Of a stretch of DNA of 64,000 bases, positions 34,345 through 44,598 are shown piece after piece. Below the pieces are notes generated by a model. It was given only the letters and a program-made list of their open reading frames with translations, searched no databases and had not been told where the DNA came from. Position numbers and translations under genes: made by a program. Every line of letters starts with the position of its first letter. Position 1 is the stretch's first letter. The DNA comes from Silicimonas sp. (GTDB lineage Bacteria > Pseudomonadota > Alphaproteobacteria > Rhodobacterales > Rhodobacteraceae), in contig JAJEGW010000182.1 of the NCBI GenBank assembly GCA_022819605.1, forward strand, positions 1 to 64,000, in the 5' to 3' direction.

Positions 34345-35544
34345 ATGCGCTTGCTTCCCGTTCTGACAGCGACCCTGGTGGTCGTGGCGCTGTACTTCCT
34401 CGTGCTCGAGCGTGATGCAGTCCTGAAGTTTGCGGCAGGCAACAGCGCGCAGGTCGTGGCGACGGACGAGTCCGCTGATGCAGCCACTGCAGGCATCCCG
34501 CATTCTGGCACAGGCGATGCCATTTCCGTCGTTGCGTTGCGTTCGGTCGCGCAAACCGTCGACGGGGCCGTGATCCTGCGGGGCCGAACCGAAGCCGCAC
34601 GACAGGTTGACGTGCGTGCCGAAACGTCCGGCAGGGTCGTCAGTGAGCCGGCGAGGCGCGGCGCTACGGTGATCGATGGCGATCTGCTGTGCGTGCTGGA
34701 CCCGGGTACGCGGCAGGTTGCCCTGAACGAGGCCGAGGCCCGATTGCGGGAGGCAGAGCTGCGCTTGCCGGAAGCTGAGGCGCGGCTCGTTGAAGCCGAA
34801 ATCAACGGCCGAGCCGCAGCACGCCTGAACCAAGGCGGGTTCGCCTCCGAAACACGAGTTGCGCAGACAGCGGCGGCAGTGGAGGCCGCGCGCGCCGGCG
34901 TCGAAAGCGCCAAGTCTGGAATACAGGCGGCGGAAGCAGCCGTGGCCGCGGCACGGAACGAGCTTGGCAAGCTTGAGATTCGCGCGCCGTTCTCCGGACT
35001 CCTCGAGAGCGATGCAGCGGAGCTTGGCTCCCTTCTTCAACCCGGTTCGCTCTGCGCCACCGTGATTCAGCTCGACACGATCAAGCTTGTCGGCTTCGTG
35101 CCCGAAATTCACTTGGAACGCGTTTCGGTAGGGGCAGCCGCCCATGCCCGGCTGACATCGGGGAGAACGGTTGCCGGCCGCGTCACCTTCCTTTCGCGAT
35201 CAGCCGACCCGGGCACGCGAACGTTCAGGGTGGAGGTGGAAGTCGCAAATGACGATCTCACAATCGGCGACGGCCAGACCGCGGAAATTGCCATTCAGTC
35301 CGCCGGCCGGGATGCGCATCTTCTGCCGCAATCGTCCCTGACCCTCAATGATGACGGTCAACTCGGCGTTCGGATCATAAGGGACATGAAGGCCGCATTC
35401 GCCGAGGTCAGCGTGGTTCGGGATTCAGCCGAAGGCATCTGGGTTACAGGCCTGGAGCCAGAGGCCGACGTGATTGTGATCGGTCAGGAATACGTCACCG
35501 ACGGCGCGCCGGTCGCTGCCCGGTTCCGGGAGCGGGGCAAATGA
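34345..35544 (+). CDS. RND efflux periplasmic adaptor (MFP/HlyD family)
   Basis: The 399-residue protein has an N-terminal anchor (residues 1-21), a split lipoyl domain (VDVRAETSGRVVSEPARRGATV and later KLEIRAPFSGLLESDAAELGSLLQPG), a long alpha-hairpin between them (about 125-205), then a beta-barrel and membrane-proximal domain. It links an RND pump to an outer-membrane channel. Its stop overlaps the pump start (ATGA). No outer-membrane factor is adjacent. Confidence 0.92.
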   Translation: MRLLPVLTATLVVVALYFLVLERDAVLKFAAGNSAQVVATDESADAATAGIPHSGTGDAISVVALRSVAQTVDGAVILRGRTEAARQVDVRAETSGRVVSEPARRGATVIDGDLLCVLDPGTRQVALNEAEARLREAELRLPEAEARLVEAEINGRAAARLNQGGFASETRVAQTAAAVEAARAGVESAKSGIQAAEAAVAAARNELGKLEIRAPFSGLLESDAAELGSLLQPGSLCATVIQLDTIKLVGFVPEIHLERVSVGAAAHARLTSGRTVAGRVTFLSRSADPGTRTFRVEVEVANDDLTIGDGQTAEIAIQSAGRDAHLLPQSSLTLNDDGQLGVRIIRDMKAAFAEVSVVRDSAEGIWVTGLEPEADVIVIGQEYVTDGAPVAARFRERGK

Positions 35545-38500
35545 CCGGCATCATCGACTGGGCCGCGTCGAGAGCCCGCATGGTGCTGTCATTCATCGCG
35601 CTTTCGTTGCTCGCGGGCACCTTTGCATATACCCAGCTTCCCAAGGAGGGCGCGCCTGACATAGAGATTCCGGCGATCTTCGTGAGCGTGCCCTTTGCCG
35701 GGATAAGTGCCGAAGACAGCGAAGCGCTCCTGGTCAAGCCGATGGAAACCGAGCTTGCCGACATCGACGGACTGAAGTCGATGCAGGCGACGGCGGCCGA
35801 AGGCTACGCCATCGTCGTCATGGAATTCGAATTCGGATGGGACAAGACGCAGGTCTTGGCTGACGTGCGGGACGCCATGAACAAGGCCGAGGCGCAGTTT
35901 CCGACCGGAGCTGATCAATACACCATCGACGAACTGAACTTCTCGGAATTTCCGATCATAATCGTCAACCTGACAGGCGCCGTGCCCGAGCGAACCTTGC
36001 TGCGTGTGGCAAAGTCCCTTCAAGACCGGCTGGAAGAGCTTGAGCCCGTGCTTGAAGCCGCGCTTGAGGCCATCGCGAGGAAATGGTCGAGATCGTGGTC
36101 GATCCACTGCGCTTCGAGGCCATTGATGTCACTGTGGGCGAACTCGTTGGAATGCTCACCAACAACAACCAGCTGATTGCTGCAGGCGACGTAGAGTCAG
36201 AATCCGGCTCCTTTGCCATCAAGATTCCCTCTTCTTTCGATGAGCAGCAGGACATTCTCAGGCTGCCGGTAAAGGCCGTCGGCGACCGAATCATCACGGT
36301 GGGCGACATTGCCGACATCCGCCTGACCTTCGAAGATCGGACGGGCACGGCACGCTTCAACGGCGTGAACACGGTCGCCCTTCAGATCGTGAAGCGGAAA
36401 GGGTTCCACACCATCGCCACTAGCGAACTCGTCCGAGAAGAAATAGAGGCGGAAAGAGCGACGTGGCCACCCGATCTGCAGGCGGCAATCACCGTGGGCA
36501 CATCCAACGACCAGTCGTCGCAGGTAGAGTCGATGGTGACACAGCTTGAGGGATCGGTCCTGACCGCCATTGCCCTCGTCATGATCGTCGTCCTGGCATC
36601 GCTGGGCACCCGCTCGGCGCTGCTTGTCGGATTCGCCATTCCGACTTCGTTCCTTCTGTGCTTCGCCTTCTTGGCAGTCATGGGGATTGCCATTTCAAAC
36701 ATCGTCATGTTCGGCCTGATTCTGTCCGTGGGCATGCTGGTCGACGGTGCCGTCATCGTGGTGGAATATGCCGATAAGCGAATCAGGGCCGGCACCGGTC
36801 CGATGCACGCGTTCGTCGAGGCCGCAAAGCGCATGTTCTGGCCGGTCGTGTCGTCAACGGCAACGACCCTCTGTGCCTTCCTGCCCATGCTGTTCTGGCC
36901 GGGCGTGGCTGGCGAGCTCATGGGCACGTTGCCGATCACGCTCATCTTCGTTCTTTCGGCGTCCCTGATTGTCGCCCTGGTCTACCTGCCCGTCGTTGGC
37001 GGAATTTCGGGTCGGCTGAGCCGCATCCTTGAACAACTTTCAGCGGCGCTTGTGCGCTCCTTTCCCTGGCCCGTCAGGGCAGCCTTCGTCCCCCTCGTGT
37101 TCTGCCTCATGTTCCTTGCCGCCTTGCAGGTCCTCAACCCGTCCATTCTTGGAGGGCCTGACGCCGGAATCCTTGGATCCGTGTTCGGCGCGATCCTCTT
37201 CGTGGCCTCTGCAGCGCTTTCGTCCGTTGCGCTCGGCGCCGTCAGGTTCGAGCGCAGAAGGCGCCGGATCGAAGTCGGAAGAAAACGTACGCCGTTCGGG
37301 CACCTGATCGCTTTCATTGCAGGCAATCCCGTGATGCCGGTCGTAACAGTTGGCACAGTCATTTTCTTCGTGATATCGGCTTTCACCTACTTCGGCGCGA
37401 ACAACCGGGGCGTCGAGTTTTTCGTGGACACCGAGGCCGAGCAGGCCATCATTTACGTGCGTGCGCGCGGCAACCTCAGCCTTGCCGAAAAGGACGTGCT
37501 TGTCCGAGAGGTCGAGGCAATCACCCTTGCCACACCTGGTGTGCAGAACGCCTTTGCCTTCGCAGGCGCTGGCGGGCTGAACGCGAACACCGGCGGCGCG
37601 CAAGGTCCGATCGACACGATCGGCCAGATCCAGATCGAAATCGTGGCCTGGGAAGACCGACTGGCCTACGCCGAGGCGCACGGCATTGAGATTGGTGAAC
37701 TCAACGGCAACAGCGTTCTGGAAAGCCTACAGGCACAACTCAGCGAAATACCCGGCATCAAGGTCGAGGTCCTAACTCTGGAGCGTGGTCCCGAGTCTGC
37801 AAAGCCCGTGCACCTGCGCCTGAAGACAAATGACTGGGATAAGCTGACCGAAGCGACACTGACTGCACGCGACCGGTTCGATGCAACCCCTGGCCTCGTC
37901 GATGTAGAAGACAACCTCCCTTTGCCGGGAATCGACTGGCAGATCGATGTGGATGTCGAAAGAGCGGGAAAATACGGCACCGACGTCGCGACGATAGGCG
38001 GCACGATCCAGCTCGTTACGCGCGGCGTCCTTCTGGACACGATGCGGGTGGACTCCTCGGACGAGGAAGTCGACATCCGTGTCCGCCTGCCCGAGGACGA
38101 ACGGTTTCTGGCAACGCTTGATTCTCTCAAGATCCGGACACGCGAAGGTCTCGTGCCGCTTTCGAACCTGATTTCCCGAAAGCCAGTTTCGCAACTCGCC
38201 CAGATCACCCGGGCCGACCAGACCCGTTTCTTCGATGTAAAGGCCGACGTGGAAAGCGATCTGGTGAAACTGGTCGATTCCGAAGGTGCGGCCGTAGAAA
38301 TAGTCAGAGCTGCGGATGCACAGAACGGCGCCTTGGCAAGCCGCATCGCCGAAGAAGGCTTGGACTCCGTTGCAGTCACCCCAACTGAACGGATCGAAGC
38401 CTTGACCAGGTGGATCGAGGAAGAAAGACCGTTCCCCGACGGCGTCGAATGGGAATGGACCGGCGACGCCTTAGACCAGGCGGAGTCCCAAGCCTTCCTG

Positions 38501-39199
38501 CAGACCGGATTCATGGCCGCCCTCGGCCTCATGTTCATCATTCTGCTTGCGCAGTTCAATTCATTCTACAACGCGATACTGGTGCTTCTTGCAGTGGTCC
38601 TGTCCACCACCGGTGTCGTGATCGGCATGCTTGTGATGCAGCAGCCGTTTTCGATCATCATGACGGGAACAGGCATTGTCGCGCTTGCGGGAATCGTCGT
38701 GAACAACAACATTGTTCTGATCGACACGTATCAGGAGTATTCCCGGTACATGCCGCGGGTCGAGGCCATCATTCGCACAGCCGAAGCCCGCCTGCGCCCG
38801 GTCCTGTTGACAACCATAACGACGATGGCAGGCCTGACGCCGATGATGCTGGGGCTTTCGCTCGACTTTTTCGGCGGGGGATACTCTCTCAACGCGCCAA
38901 CGGCACTCTGGTGGAAGCCTCTCGCGACCGCCGTCGTCTTTGGCCTCGGCACCGCCACGATTCTGACGCTTGTGCTGACGCCGTCAATGCTGGCCTTGCG
39001 TGTCTGGTCCTGGATCATCCTCGCCAACGCCCTTAGCGCCCTTAGCGCACTGAGCCGTGGCGCGAGAAGCCGCAGCGCCAGGGACTGGGCGCTGAAACGC
39101 GCAGCCCGAAAGATAAAGGGCACAGACCTTGTTTGGGACACAGGCGTCAGCCCTGCCGAACCTGTGCAGCCACTGCGCGAATTGAAGGCGGCCGAGTGA
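35541..39199 (+). pseudogene. RND efflux pump (AcrB-type) split by a one-base frameshift
   Basis: The gene reads in one frame from ATG 35541 through about base 36068 (MTGIIDWAASRARMVLSFIA...RLEELEPVLEAALE) and resumes in the -1 frame with GHREEMVEIVVDP, continuing to 39199. Restoring one G in the GAGGCC at 36066-36071 gives a continuous 1219-residue pump with porter domains and about 12 transmembrane helices, including the NNNIVLIDTY segment in the second half. Nothing else is decayed, so this is a recent mutation or a sequencing error. No slippery heptamer is present, arguing against programmed frameshifting. Confidence 0.85.
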
Positions 39200-39256
39200 G
39201 GCTGGATTCCGCTCGCACTTGAGTCCGGCTTCTGTGCCCGCACGCAGCTTGAGTCC

Positions 39257-39281
39257 GCGGCTCCCTGCTAGCAGGGGCCGC
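39257..39281. terminator. Bidirectional terminator-like hairpin between convergent genes
   Basis: GCGGCTCCCTGC and GCAGGGGCCGC pair with a single bulged A around TA, between the pump gene end and the end of the Atm1-like gene. Confidence 0.55.
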
Positions 39282-39295
39282 CCAGGGAACGGGTC

Positions 39296-41107
39296 TCATG
39301 CAGCGTAGTCTTCGGCAGCCTGCCGATGCCAGAGGGAGGCGTAGCGTCCGTTTCGGGCAAGGAGCGCGTCGTGATCGCCCTCTTCGACGATGTGCCCGTC
39401 TTCGAGCACCACGATCCGGTCGGCGTGTGCGATCGTGGACAGCCGGTGCGCGATGGTAATCACCGTACGACCCTCACCCATTGCCTGAAGCTCGTGCTGA
39501 ATCTCGGATTCGGTCTCGGTGTCGAGAGCGCTCGTAGCTTCGTCCAGCAGCAGGATCGGCGGATTCTTCAGGATGGTTCGCGCGATGCCGACACGCTGCT
39601 TTTCCCCGCCCGAGAGCTTGAGTCCGCGCTCGCCAACGGTCGTGTCGTATCCGTCCGGCAGGCCCGAGATGAAATCGTGAATCTTGGCCGCCCGCGCTGC
39701 CTCGACAATCTCTGCACGTGACGCCTCTGGACGGCCATATGCAATGTTGTAGTAGACGGTGTCGTTGAAGAGGACCGTATCCTGCGGCACAACACCGATC
39801 GCGGCATGCAGGCTCTTCTGGGTCACATTGCGAATGTCCTGTCCGTCAATTAGGAGTGCTCCGTCGCTCGTGTCGTAGAAGCGAAAGAGAAGCCGCCCGA
39901 TCGTGGACTTTCCGGAACCCGAAGGACCCACGATCGCAACCGTGCGGCCACCGGGCACTTCAAGCGTCACCCCCTTCAAAATCGGATGATCGTCCTGATA
40001 ACCGAAACGGACGTCTTGGAACGTGATCCGGCCGCCGGAGATTGCGAGGTCGGGTGCATCCGTCCGGTCCTGAACTTCAGCGGGCTGAGCCAGCAGATCG
40101 AACATCTCTCCCATGTCCACCAGGCTTTGCCGAATTTCGCGGTAGACCGTGCCGAGGAAGTTCAGGGGCAGTGTGATCTGGATCATGTAGGCATTCACGA
40201 GCACGAAATCGCCGACGGTCAGAGTGCCGTCGGCAACCCCGACCGCGGCCATGATCATGACGGCGACGAGACCGCCGGAAATCAGGAACGACTGCCCGAA
40301 ATTCAGGAATGCCAGAGAATAGGAAGTCTTGAGAGCCGCAAAGACATAGCGTTCCATCGCGCCGTCATACCGGTTCGCTTCACGTTCCTCGGCGCCGAAG
40401 TATTTCACTGTTTCGAAATTGAGAAGGCTGTCTATCGCCTTCTGGTTGGCGTCGGTATCCTGCTCGTTCATTTCCCGGCGAATCTTCACTCGCCATTCGG
40501 TCACCCTGAACGTGAACCAGACATACAGGAAAATGGTAACGGCCACGGTGACCAGGTACCAAATGTCAAACACGACTGCCAGGACGACGGCGATCATCAC
40601 CAGCTCCGCGACGAGCGGCGCGATGGAGAACAGAAGGAATCTCAGCAGGAACTCGACGCCCTTTACACCGCGCTCGATGATCCGGCTGAGGCCGCCGGTC
40701 TTTCGCGTGATGTGATAGCGAAGCGAAAGCGCATGAACATGGTTGAAGGTCTCCAGCGCGATCTGCCTCAGGGCACGCTGCCCAACGGCGGCAAAGAGGA
40801 CATCCCGCAGTTGCTGGAACCCGATCGTCAGCAGTCGCGCCATGCCATAGGCAACCGTGATCCCGACGGCACCGATGCCGAGGGCCCAGACGGGGTCCAC
40901 ATCCTCGCCGGCCAGCACGTCAACCGCTGCCTTGTAGAGAAAGGGCGTGCCAACCGCGACAACCTTGGAGAGCAGCAAGGCCAACATTGCCAGCACGACA
41001 CGCCGCCGGACCCATTGCTTGTCCGACGGCCAGAGGAACGGTGCAAGCTTCCTTATGATTCCCAGGCCGCTATCGCGTTCCCTGGCTGGAGAATGGATGT
41101 CGGTCAT
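39296..41107 (-). CDS. Atm1-type ABC exporter (fused membrane and ATPase domains)
   Basis: From ATG 41107 the half-transporter has 603 residues: a six-helix ABC membrane domain (about 30-320) with YHITRKTGGLSRIIERG and DSLLNFETVKYFG, hallmarks of the Atm1/HMT1 group, and a C-terminal ATPase with Walker A GPSGSGKST, signature LSGGEKQR and Walker B ILLLDEATSALD. Homologues export glutathione- or metal-conjugates across the inner membrane. It functions as a homodimer. An upstream extension to 41197 is possible but unlike the family. Confidence 0.93.
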   Translation of the reverse strand: MTDIHSPARERDSGLGIIRKLAPFLWPSDKQWVRRRVVLAMLALLLSKVVAVGTPFLYKAAVDVLAGEDVDPVWALGIGAVGITVAYGMARLLTIGFQQLRDVLFAAVGQRALRQIALETFNHVHALSLRYHITRKTGGLSRIIERGVKGVEFLLRFLLFSIAPLVAELVMIAVVLAVVFDIWYLVTVAVTIFLYVWFTFRVTEWRVKIRREMNEQDTDANQKAIDSLLNFETVKYFGAEEREANRYDGAMERYVFAALKTSYSLAFLNFGQSFLISGGLVAVMIMAAVGVADGTLTVGDFVLVNAYMIQITLPLNFLGTVYREIRQSLVDMGEMFDLLAQPAEVQDRTDAPDLAISGGRITFQDVRFGYQDDHPILKGVTLEVPGGRTVAIVGPSGSGKSTIGRLLFRFYDTSDGALLIDGQDIRNVTQKSLHAAIGVVPQDTVLFNDTVYYNIAYGRPEASRAEIVEAARAAKIHDFISGLPDGYDTTVGERGLKLSGGEKQRVGIARTILKNPPILLLDEATSALDTETESEIQHELQAMGEGRTVITIAHRLSTIAHADRIVVLEDGHIVEEGDHDALLARNGRYASLWHRQAAEDYAA

Positions 41108-41443
41108 CCTGCCTCGTTCCTCAACTCCGCATTCACCACTTCGCCTTCGCGCAGCCCCGCCGACGGCGAGGCGTGCGCACCCTGTTGCCGGACCCATTCC
41201 AGCCGGAGTCTCGTGGCGTCGGCGTCTCCTCCAACACGATGCTTCCGAATCGCTTGTCTTTACGAAGGTTCGCCGACGACTTCAAAGGGCCAGACAACAT
41301 GTCGCGATTCCAGCCTCAATTGTGCCTTGGAAAGTCATTGCATGTCTTGGGCACGCGGCATCATCGCAGCGGAGCTGAAAACGGCGTGACGCAACTTGTG
41401 TGCCGCAGGCCAGCGGCAAGAACGTCTCTCGTCCCCTTTTGAA
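41108..41443. other. Intergenic stretch without a supported gene
   Basis: 336 bases between the LysM gene end and the Atm1-like start, both on the minus strand. It should hold the exporter promoter. No gene or clear structure seen. Confidence 0.4.
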
Positions 41444-44400
41444 TCAATCTGGCACTGCGAAGATCTGACCGGGGAAGATCAGGTCGGGATCGCGAATCCG
41501 GTCCGTATTGGCTTCATAGACGCGCACATAGAGAATGCCTCTGCCATATTTCTTTCGCGCAAGGCCCCAAAGCGTGTTGCCAGGCTGGATCGTGACGAGC
41601 GAAACAGGTGCGAGCATGGTGACCGGACTCTTGTCCAGCGCCTGAATGTCTTCGACAGCTTCACGGAGAAACGGAGTCTCCACACGCGAAATCACCCTGC
41701 CTTCCGCATTTAGCTCATCGACTCGAAGCGTGTAGGTGCCAGTATCGACATCCGGCAACGGCGTGCGCCACTGACCGCCCGCGCCCACATCGGCATCGAC
41801 GAGGTCCTTGTTGTCCAGGTAGATTCGAACCGATTCCGTACCAGTCGCACGTCCACCGACGGTGACTTCACCCTTCTCGTCATAGGCGATTGTGTCCACG
41901 GAGACGTTCTCCGGAACTTCAGGGTCGTCTCCGGAATCCTGAACAACCTGGACGCCGCTCTCGTCGGAGAGAAGAACGGTCGGCCTGCCTTGCCGTCCAT
42001 CCGACTGTTCTGCCGGACCGCTTGAGGCGGCAGCCGATGCCGTCTGTTCGACTTCGGGCTGTGCCGCCTGCTCGGTTGCAACGGCGGCCGACGCGATTTG
42101 CTCGACGTCGGACTGTTCTGCCTGATCGGTCGAAGCGACGGCCAGTGCAGTCTGATCGGCGTCGGGCTCCGACGCCTGCTTGGTTGAAATGGCAGCCGAT
42201 GCGGTCTGCTCGGCATCGGGCTGCGCTGCCTGGTCAGTTGAGGCGATCGCGTTGATCTCTGAAGATTCGTCGCTGGCTGCATCAGCGTCAATTGCAATCC
42301 TCACCGGCGCAACGGGTCCCAGAATCAGGGACGATGCGCCTTCGAGGATTGTGCCGTCCAGGCGGGTCTCGGTCAGCGTCATTTCACGAGGCTGATCAGA
42401 CACGCCGACTTCGGCGAAAATCACGAAATTGCCAGATCGATCCGCGATGGCTTCCCCGACCGGTTCCCCATTCAGGTACAACGAGACCGTCGCTCCCCCT
42501 TCGACGCCACGCCCTGCAATGACCGCACTGCCGCCGGGCTCGATACGGACAATGTCAAACGTTGCGATGCTCTCCGTGATCGACGCGGTCAATTCAGTTG
42601 CTGCGCCATCAACTGGTGCCACCTCATCAGACGAGTCCGCGGCCGCAACGCTCTCCGGTGCCGTCGTATCTGGAGCGTCCGCCGTTTCCGCCGTTTCCGC
42701 CGTCACTTGACCTTCGACAGTCGGGCCGTCATCCGTCGAAGGCACCAACGGTTCCGCAGGGTCCGTGGCTGCAACGCTCTCCGGTGCCGTCGTTTCCGCA
42801 ACGTCTTCCGATTCCGCCGTCACTTGACCTTCGACAGTCGGGCCGTCATCCGCCGAAGGCACCAACGGTTCCGCAGGATCCCTGGCTGCAACGCTCTCCG
42901 GTGCCGTCGTTTCCGCAACGTCCTCCGACTCCGCCGTCACCTTGCTCTCGACGGTCGGGCCGTCGTCCGTCGCAGGCACCACCGGTTCCGCAGGGTCCGT
43001 GGATGCAACGCTCTCCGGTGCCGTCGTTTCCGTGACGTCTTCCGATTCTGCAGTTTCCGCAGTCGCTTCGTCTTCTGCGATCAGGCCGTCGCCTTTCGCC
43101 GGCATCTCCGGTTTCGCAGTCTCCGTGGGTGCAATGCAATCCTGATCCGGCGCGTCCGTCGATTCCGCCATCACCTCGCACTCGGCGGTCCGGTCGCCGT
43201 CCGCCACAGGTGCCGTCGGTTCCACGGGCTCTGCGGCTGCAACGCTTTCCGATTCCGTCGTATCTGGTACGTCCACCGTTTCCGCCGTCACTTCGCCCTC
43301 GGCGGTCAGACCGTCATCCGCCACAGGTGTCGTCGGTTCCACCGGGTCCCTGGCTGCAACGCTTTCCGATTCCGTCGTTTCCGTAACGTCTTCCGATTCT
43401 GCAGTTTCCGCAGTCGCTTCGTCTTCTGCAATCAGGCCGTCGCCCTTCGTCGGCATCTCCGGTTTCGCAGTCTCCGTGGGTGCAATGCATTCCTGATCCG
43501 GCGCGTCCGTCGATTCCGCCATCACCTCGCACTCGGCGGTCCGGTCGCCGTCCGCCACAGGTGCCGTCAGTTCCACGGGCTCTGCGGCTGCAACGCTTTC
43601 CGATTCCGTCGTATCTGGTACGTCCACCGTTTCCGCCGTCACTTCGCCCTCGGCGGTCAGACCGTCATCCGCCACAGGTGCCGTCGGTGCCACCGGGTCC
43701 CTGGCTGCAACGCTTTCCGATTCCGTCGTATCTTGTACCTCCGCCGTTTCCGCCGTCACTTCGCCCTCGACGGTCGGGCCGTCTTCCGCCACAGGTGCCG
43801 TCGGTTCCACCGGGTCCCTGGCTGCAACGCTCTCCGGTGCCGTCGTTTCCGCAACGTCCACCGTTTCCGCCGTCACCTCGCCCTCGACGGTCGGGCCGTC
43901 TTCCGTCGCAGGTGCAACCGGTTCCGCAGGGCCCGTGGCTGCAACGCTCTCCGGTGCCGTCGTTTCCGCAACGTCCACCGTTTCCGACGTCACCTCGCCC
44001 TCGACGGTCGGGCTGTCTTCCGTCGCAGGCGCCACCGGTTCCGCAGGGCCCGTGGCTGCAACGCTCTCCGGTGCCGTTGTTTCCGCAACGTCCTCCGATT
44101 CCGCCGTCACCTCGCCCTCGACGGTCGGGCCGTCGTCCGTCGCAGGTGCCACCGGTTCCGCGGGTCCCGTGGCTGCAACGCTCTCCGGTGCCGTCGTTTC
44201 CGCAACGTCTTCCGATTCCGCCGTCGCTTCGCCCTCGACGATTGGGCCATCATCTGCTGCAGGTGCCACCGGTTCCGCGGGGTCCGCAGTTGCAACGCTG
44301 TCCACGTCCGGTACATCCGCCGAATCCAAGTCGTCGGCAGACTCCGTCGTGACGGAAGAATCAGTTCCGTCTCCAGTGATCGGACTCTCAGGCAGCAGCA

Positions 44401-44470
44401 CTATCCAAAGAATGGCCAGCAAGAGGGCAATGGTGGCGGCAGCAATGGCGCCTTTCCAAATTGGCTTCAC
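41444..44470 (-). CDS. Large acidic repeat protein with C-terminal LysM domain
   Basis: The 1008-residue protein starts at GTG 44470 (GGGAGAAAG upstream). It has one membrane anchor (residues 7-26), then a highly acidic, Thr/Pro/Glu/Ala-rich region of fourteen 39-residue repeats (53-601), an Ig-like module (about 633-721), a block of 18-residue Gln/Ala/Asp-rich repeats (743-826), a second Ig-like module (about 845-935) and a C-terminal LysM (956-1006, IQPGNTLWGLARKKYGRG). The anchor plus LysM suggests a tether from inner membrane to peptidoglycan, with the repeats as a disordered spacer. Length probably varies between strains. Confidence 0.88.
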   Translation of the reverse strand: MKPIWKGAIAAATIALLLAILWIVLLPESPITGDGTDSSVTTESADDLDSADVPDVDSVATADPAEPVAPAADDGPIVEGEATAESEDVAETTAPESVAATGPAEPVAPATDDGPTVEGEVTAESEDVAETTAPESVAATGPAEPVAPATEDSPTVEGEVTSETVDVAETTAPESVAATGPAEPVAPATEDGPTVEGEVTAETVDVAETTAPESVAARDPVEPTAPVAEDGPTVEGEVTAETAEVQDTTESESVAARDPVAPTAPVADDGLTAEGEVTAETVDVPDTTESESVAAAEPVELTAPVADGDRTAECEVMAESTDAPDQECIAPTETAKPEMPTKGDGLIAEDEATAETAESEDVTETTESESVAARDPVEPTTPVADDGLTAEGEVTAETVDVPDTTESESVAAAEPVEPTAPVADGDRTAECEVMAESTDAPDQDCIAPTETAKPEMPAKGDGLIAEDEATAETAESEDVTETTAPESVASTDPAEPVVPATDDGPTVESKVTAESEDVAETTAPESVAARDPAEPLVPSADDGPTVEGQVTAESEDVAETTAPESVAATDPAEPLVPSTDDGPTVEGQVTAETAETADAPDTTAPESVAAADSSDEVAPVDGAATELTASITESIATFDIVRIEPGGSAVIAGRGVEGGATVSLYLNGEPVGEAIADRSGNFVIFAEVGVSDQPREMTLTETRLDGTILEGASSLILGPVAPVRIAIDADAASDESSEINAIASTDQAAQPDAEQTASAAISTKQASEPDADQTALAVASTDQAEQSDVEQIASAAVATEQAAQPEVEQTASAAASSGPAEQSDGRQGRPTVLLSDESGVQVVQDSGDDPEVPENVSVDTIAYDEKGEVTVGGRATGTESVRIYLDNKDLVDADVGAGGQWRTPLPDVDTGTYTLRVDELNAEGRVISRVETPFLREAVEDIQALDKSPVTMLAPVSLVTIQPGNTLWGLARKKYGRGILYVRVYEANTDRIRDPDLIFPGQIFAVPD
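41993..42244 (-). repeat. Second coding repeat, 54-bp units
   Basis: About four and a half copies of an 18-residue unit like ASTDQAAQPDAEQTASAA encode residues 743-826 of the LysM protein, distinct from the 39-residue repeats. Confidence 0.8.
42668..44314 (-). repeat. Tandem 117-bp coding repeat, 14 units with a nested 351-bp duplication
   Basis: Fourteen units of 39 codons, each like TTAPESVAAT-x-PAEP..., encode residues 53-601 (the last unit has 42). Units 6-8 (43379-43729) and 9-11 (43028-43378) are near-identical three-unit blocks, including the odd QECIAP/QDCIAP unit. This shows a recent 351-bp segmental duplication on top of older single-unit expansion. Confidence 0.9.
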
Positions 44471-44492
44471 GACTTGCTTTCTCCCTCAGGGT

Positions 44493-44506
44493 CTGGTTCG
44501 AACCAG
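44493..44506. promoter_or_regulatory. 14-bp palindrome upstream of the LysM gene
   Basis: CTGGTTCGAACCAG is a perfect palindrome 22 bases before the GTG start at 44470, in the gap to the divergent LOG gene. It could be an operator. It superficially resembles a tRNA T-loop but no tRNA surrounds it. Confidence 0.3.
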
Positions 44507-44598
44507 TGTCTCGCAGCAATTTGCCACTAGGCGCTTGAGCGACAATATCAACGCCGCTAACAGGGGTCAAAACACCTTTTGCGACCAATGGCACCTGC

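Noticed and set aside
36055..36085. Programmed -1 ribosomal frameshift in the RND gene
   Set aside because: No X-XXY-YYZ slippery heptamer or downstream stem is visible, and the family does not use frameshifting.
41993..44314. CRISPR-like array
   Set aside because: The repeats are contiguous and coding, without unique spacers.
44490..44510. tRNA T-arm (GGTTCGAACC)
   Set aside because: It is a plain palindrome; no acceptor stem, anticodon arm or CCA-compatible end surrounds it.
42707..44530. 607-residue plus-strand open frame opposite the LysM gene, and a 290-residue one at 43480-44352
   Set aside because: These are antisense products of the 117-bp repeats, which keep several frames open because the unit length is a multiple of three. 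Arg/His/Phe-rich composition and no domains.
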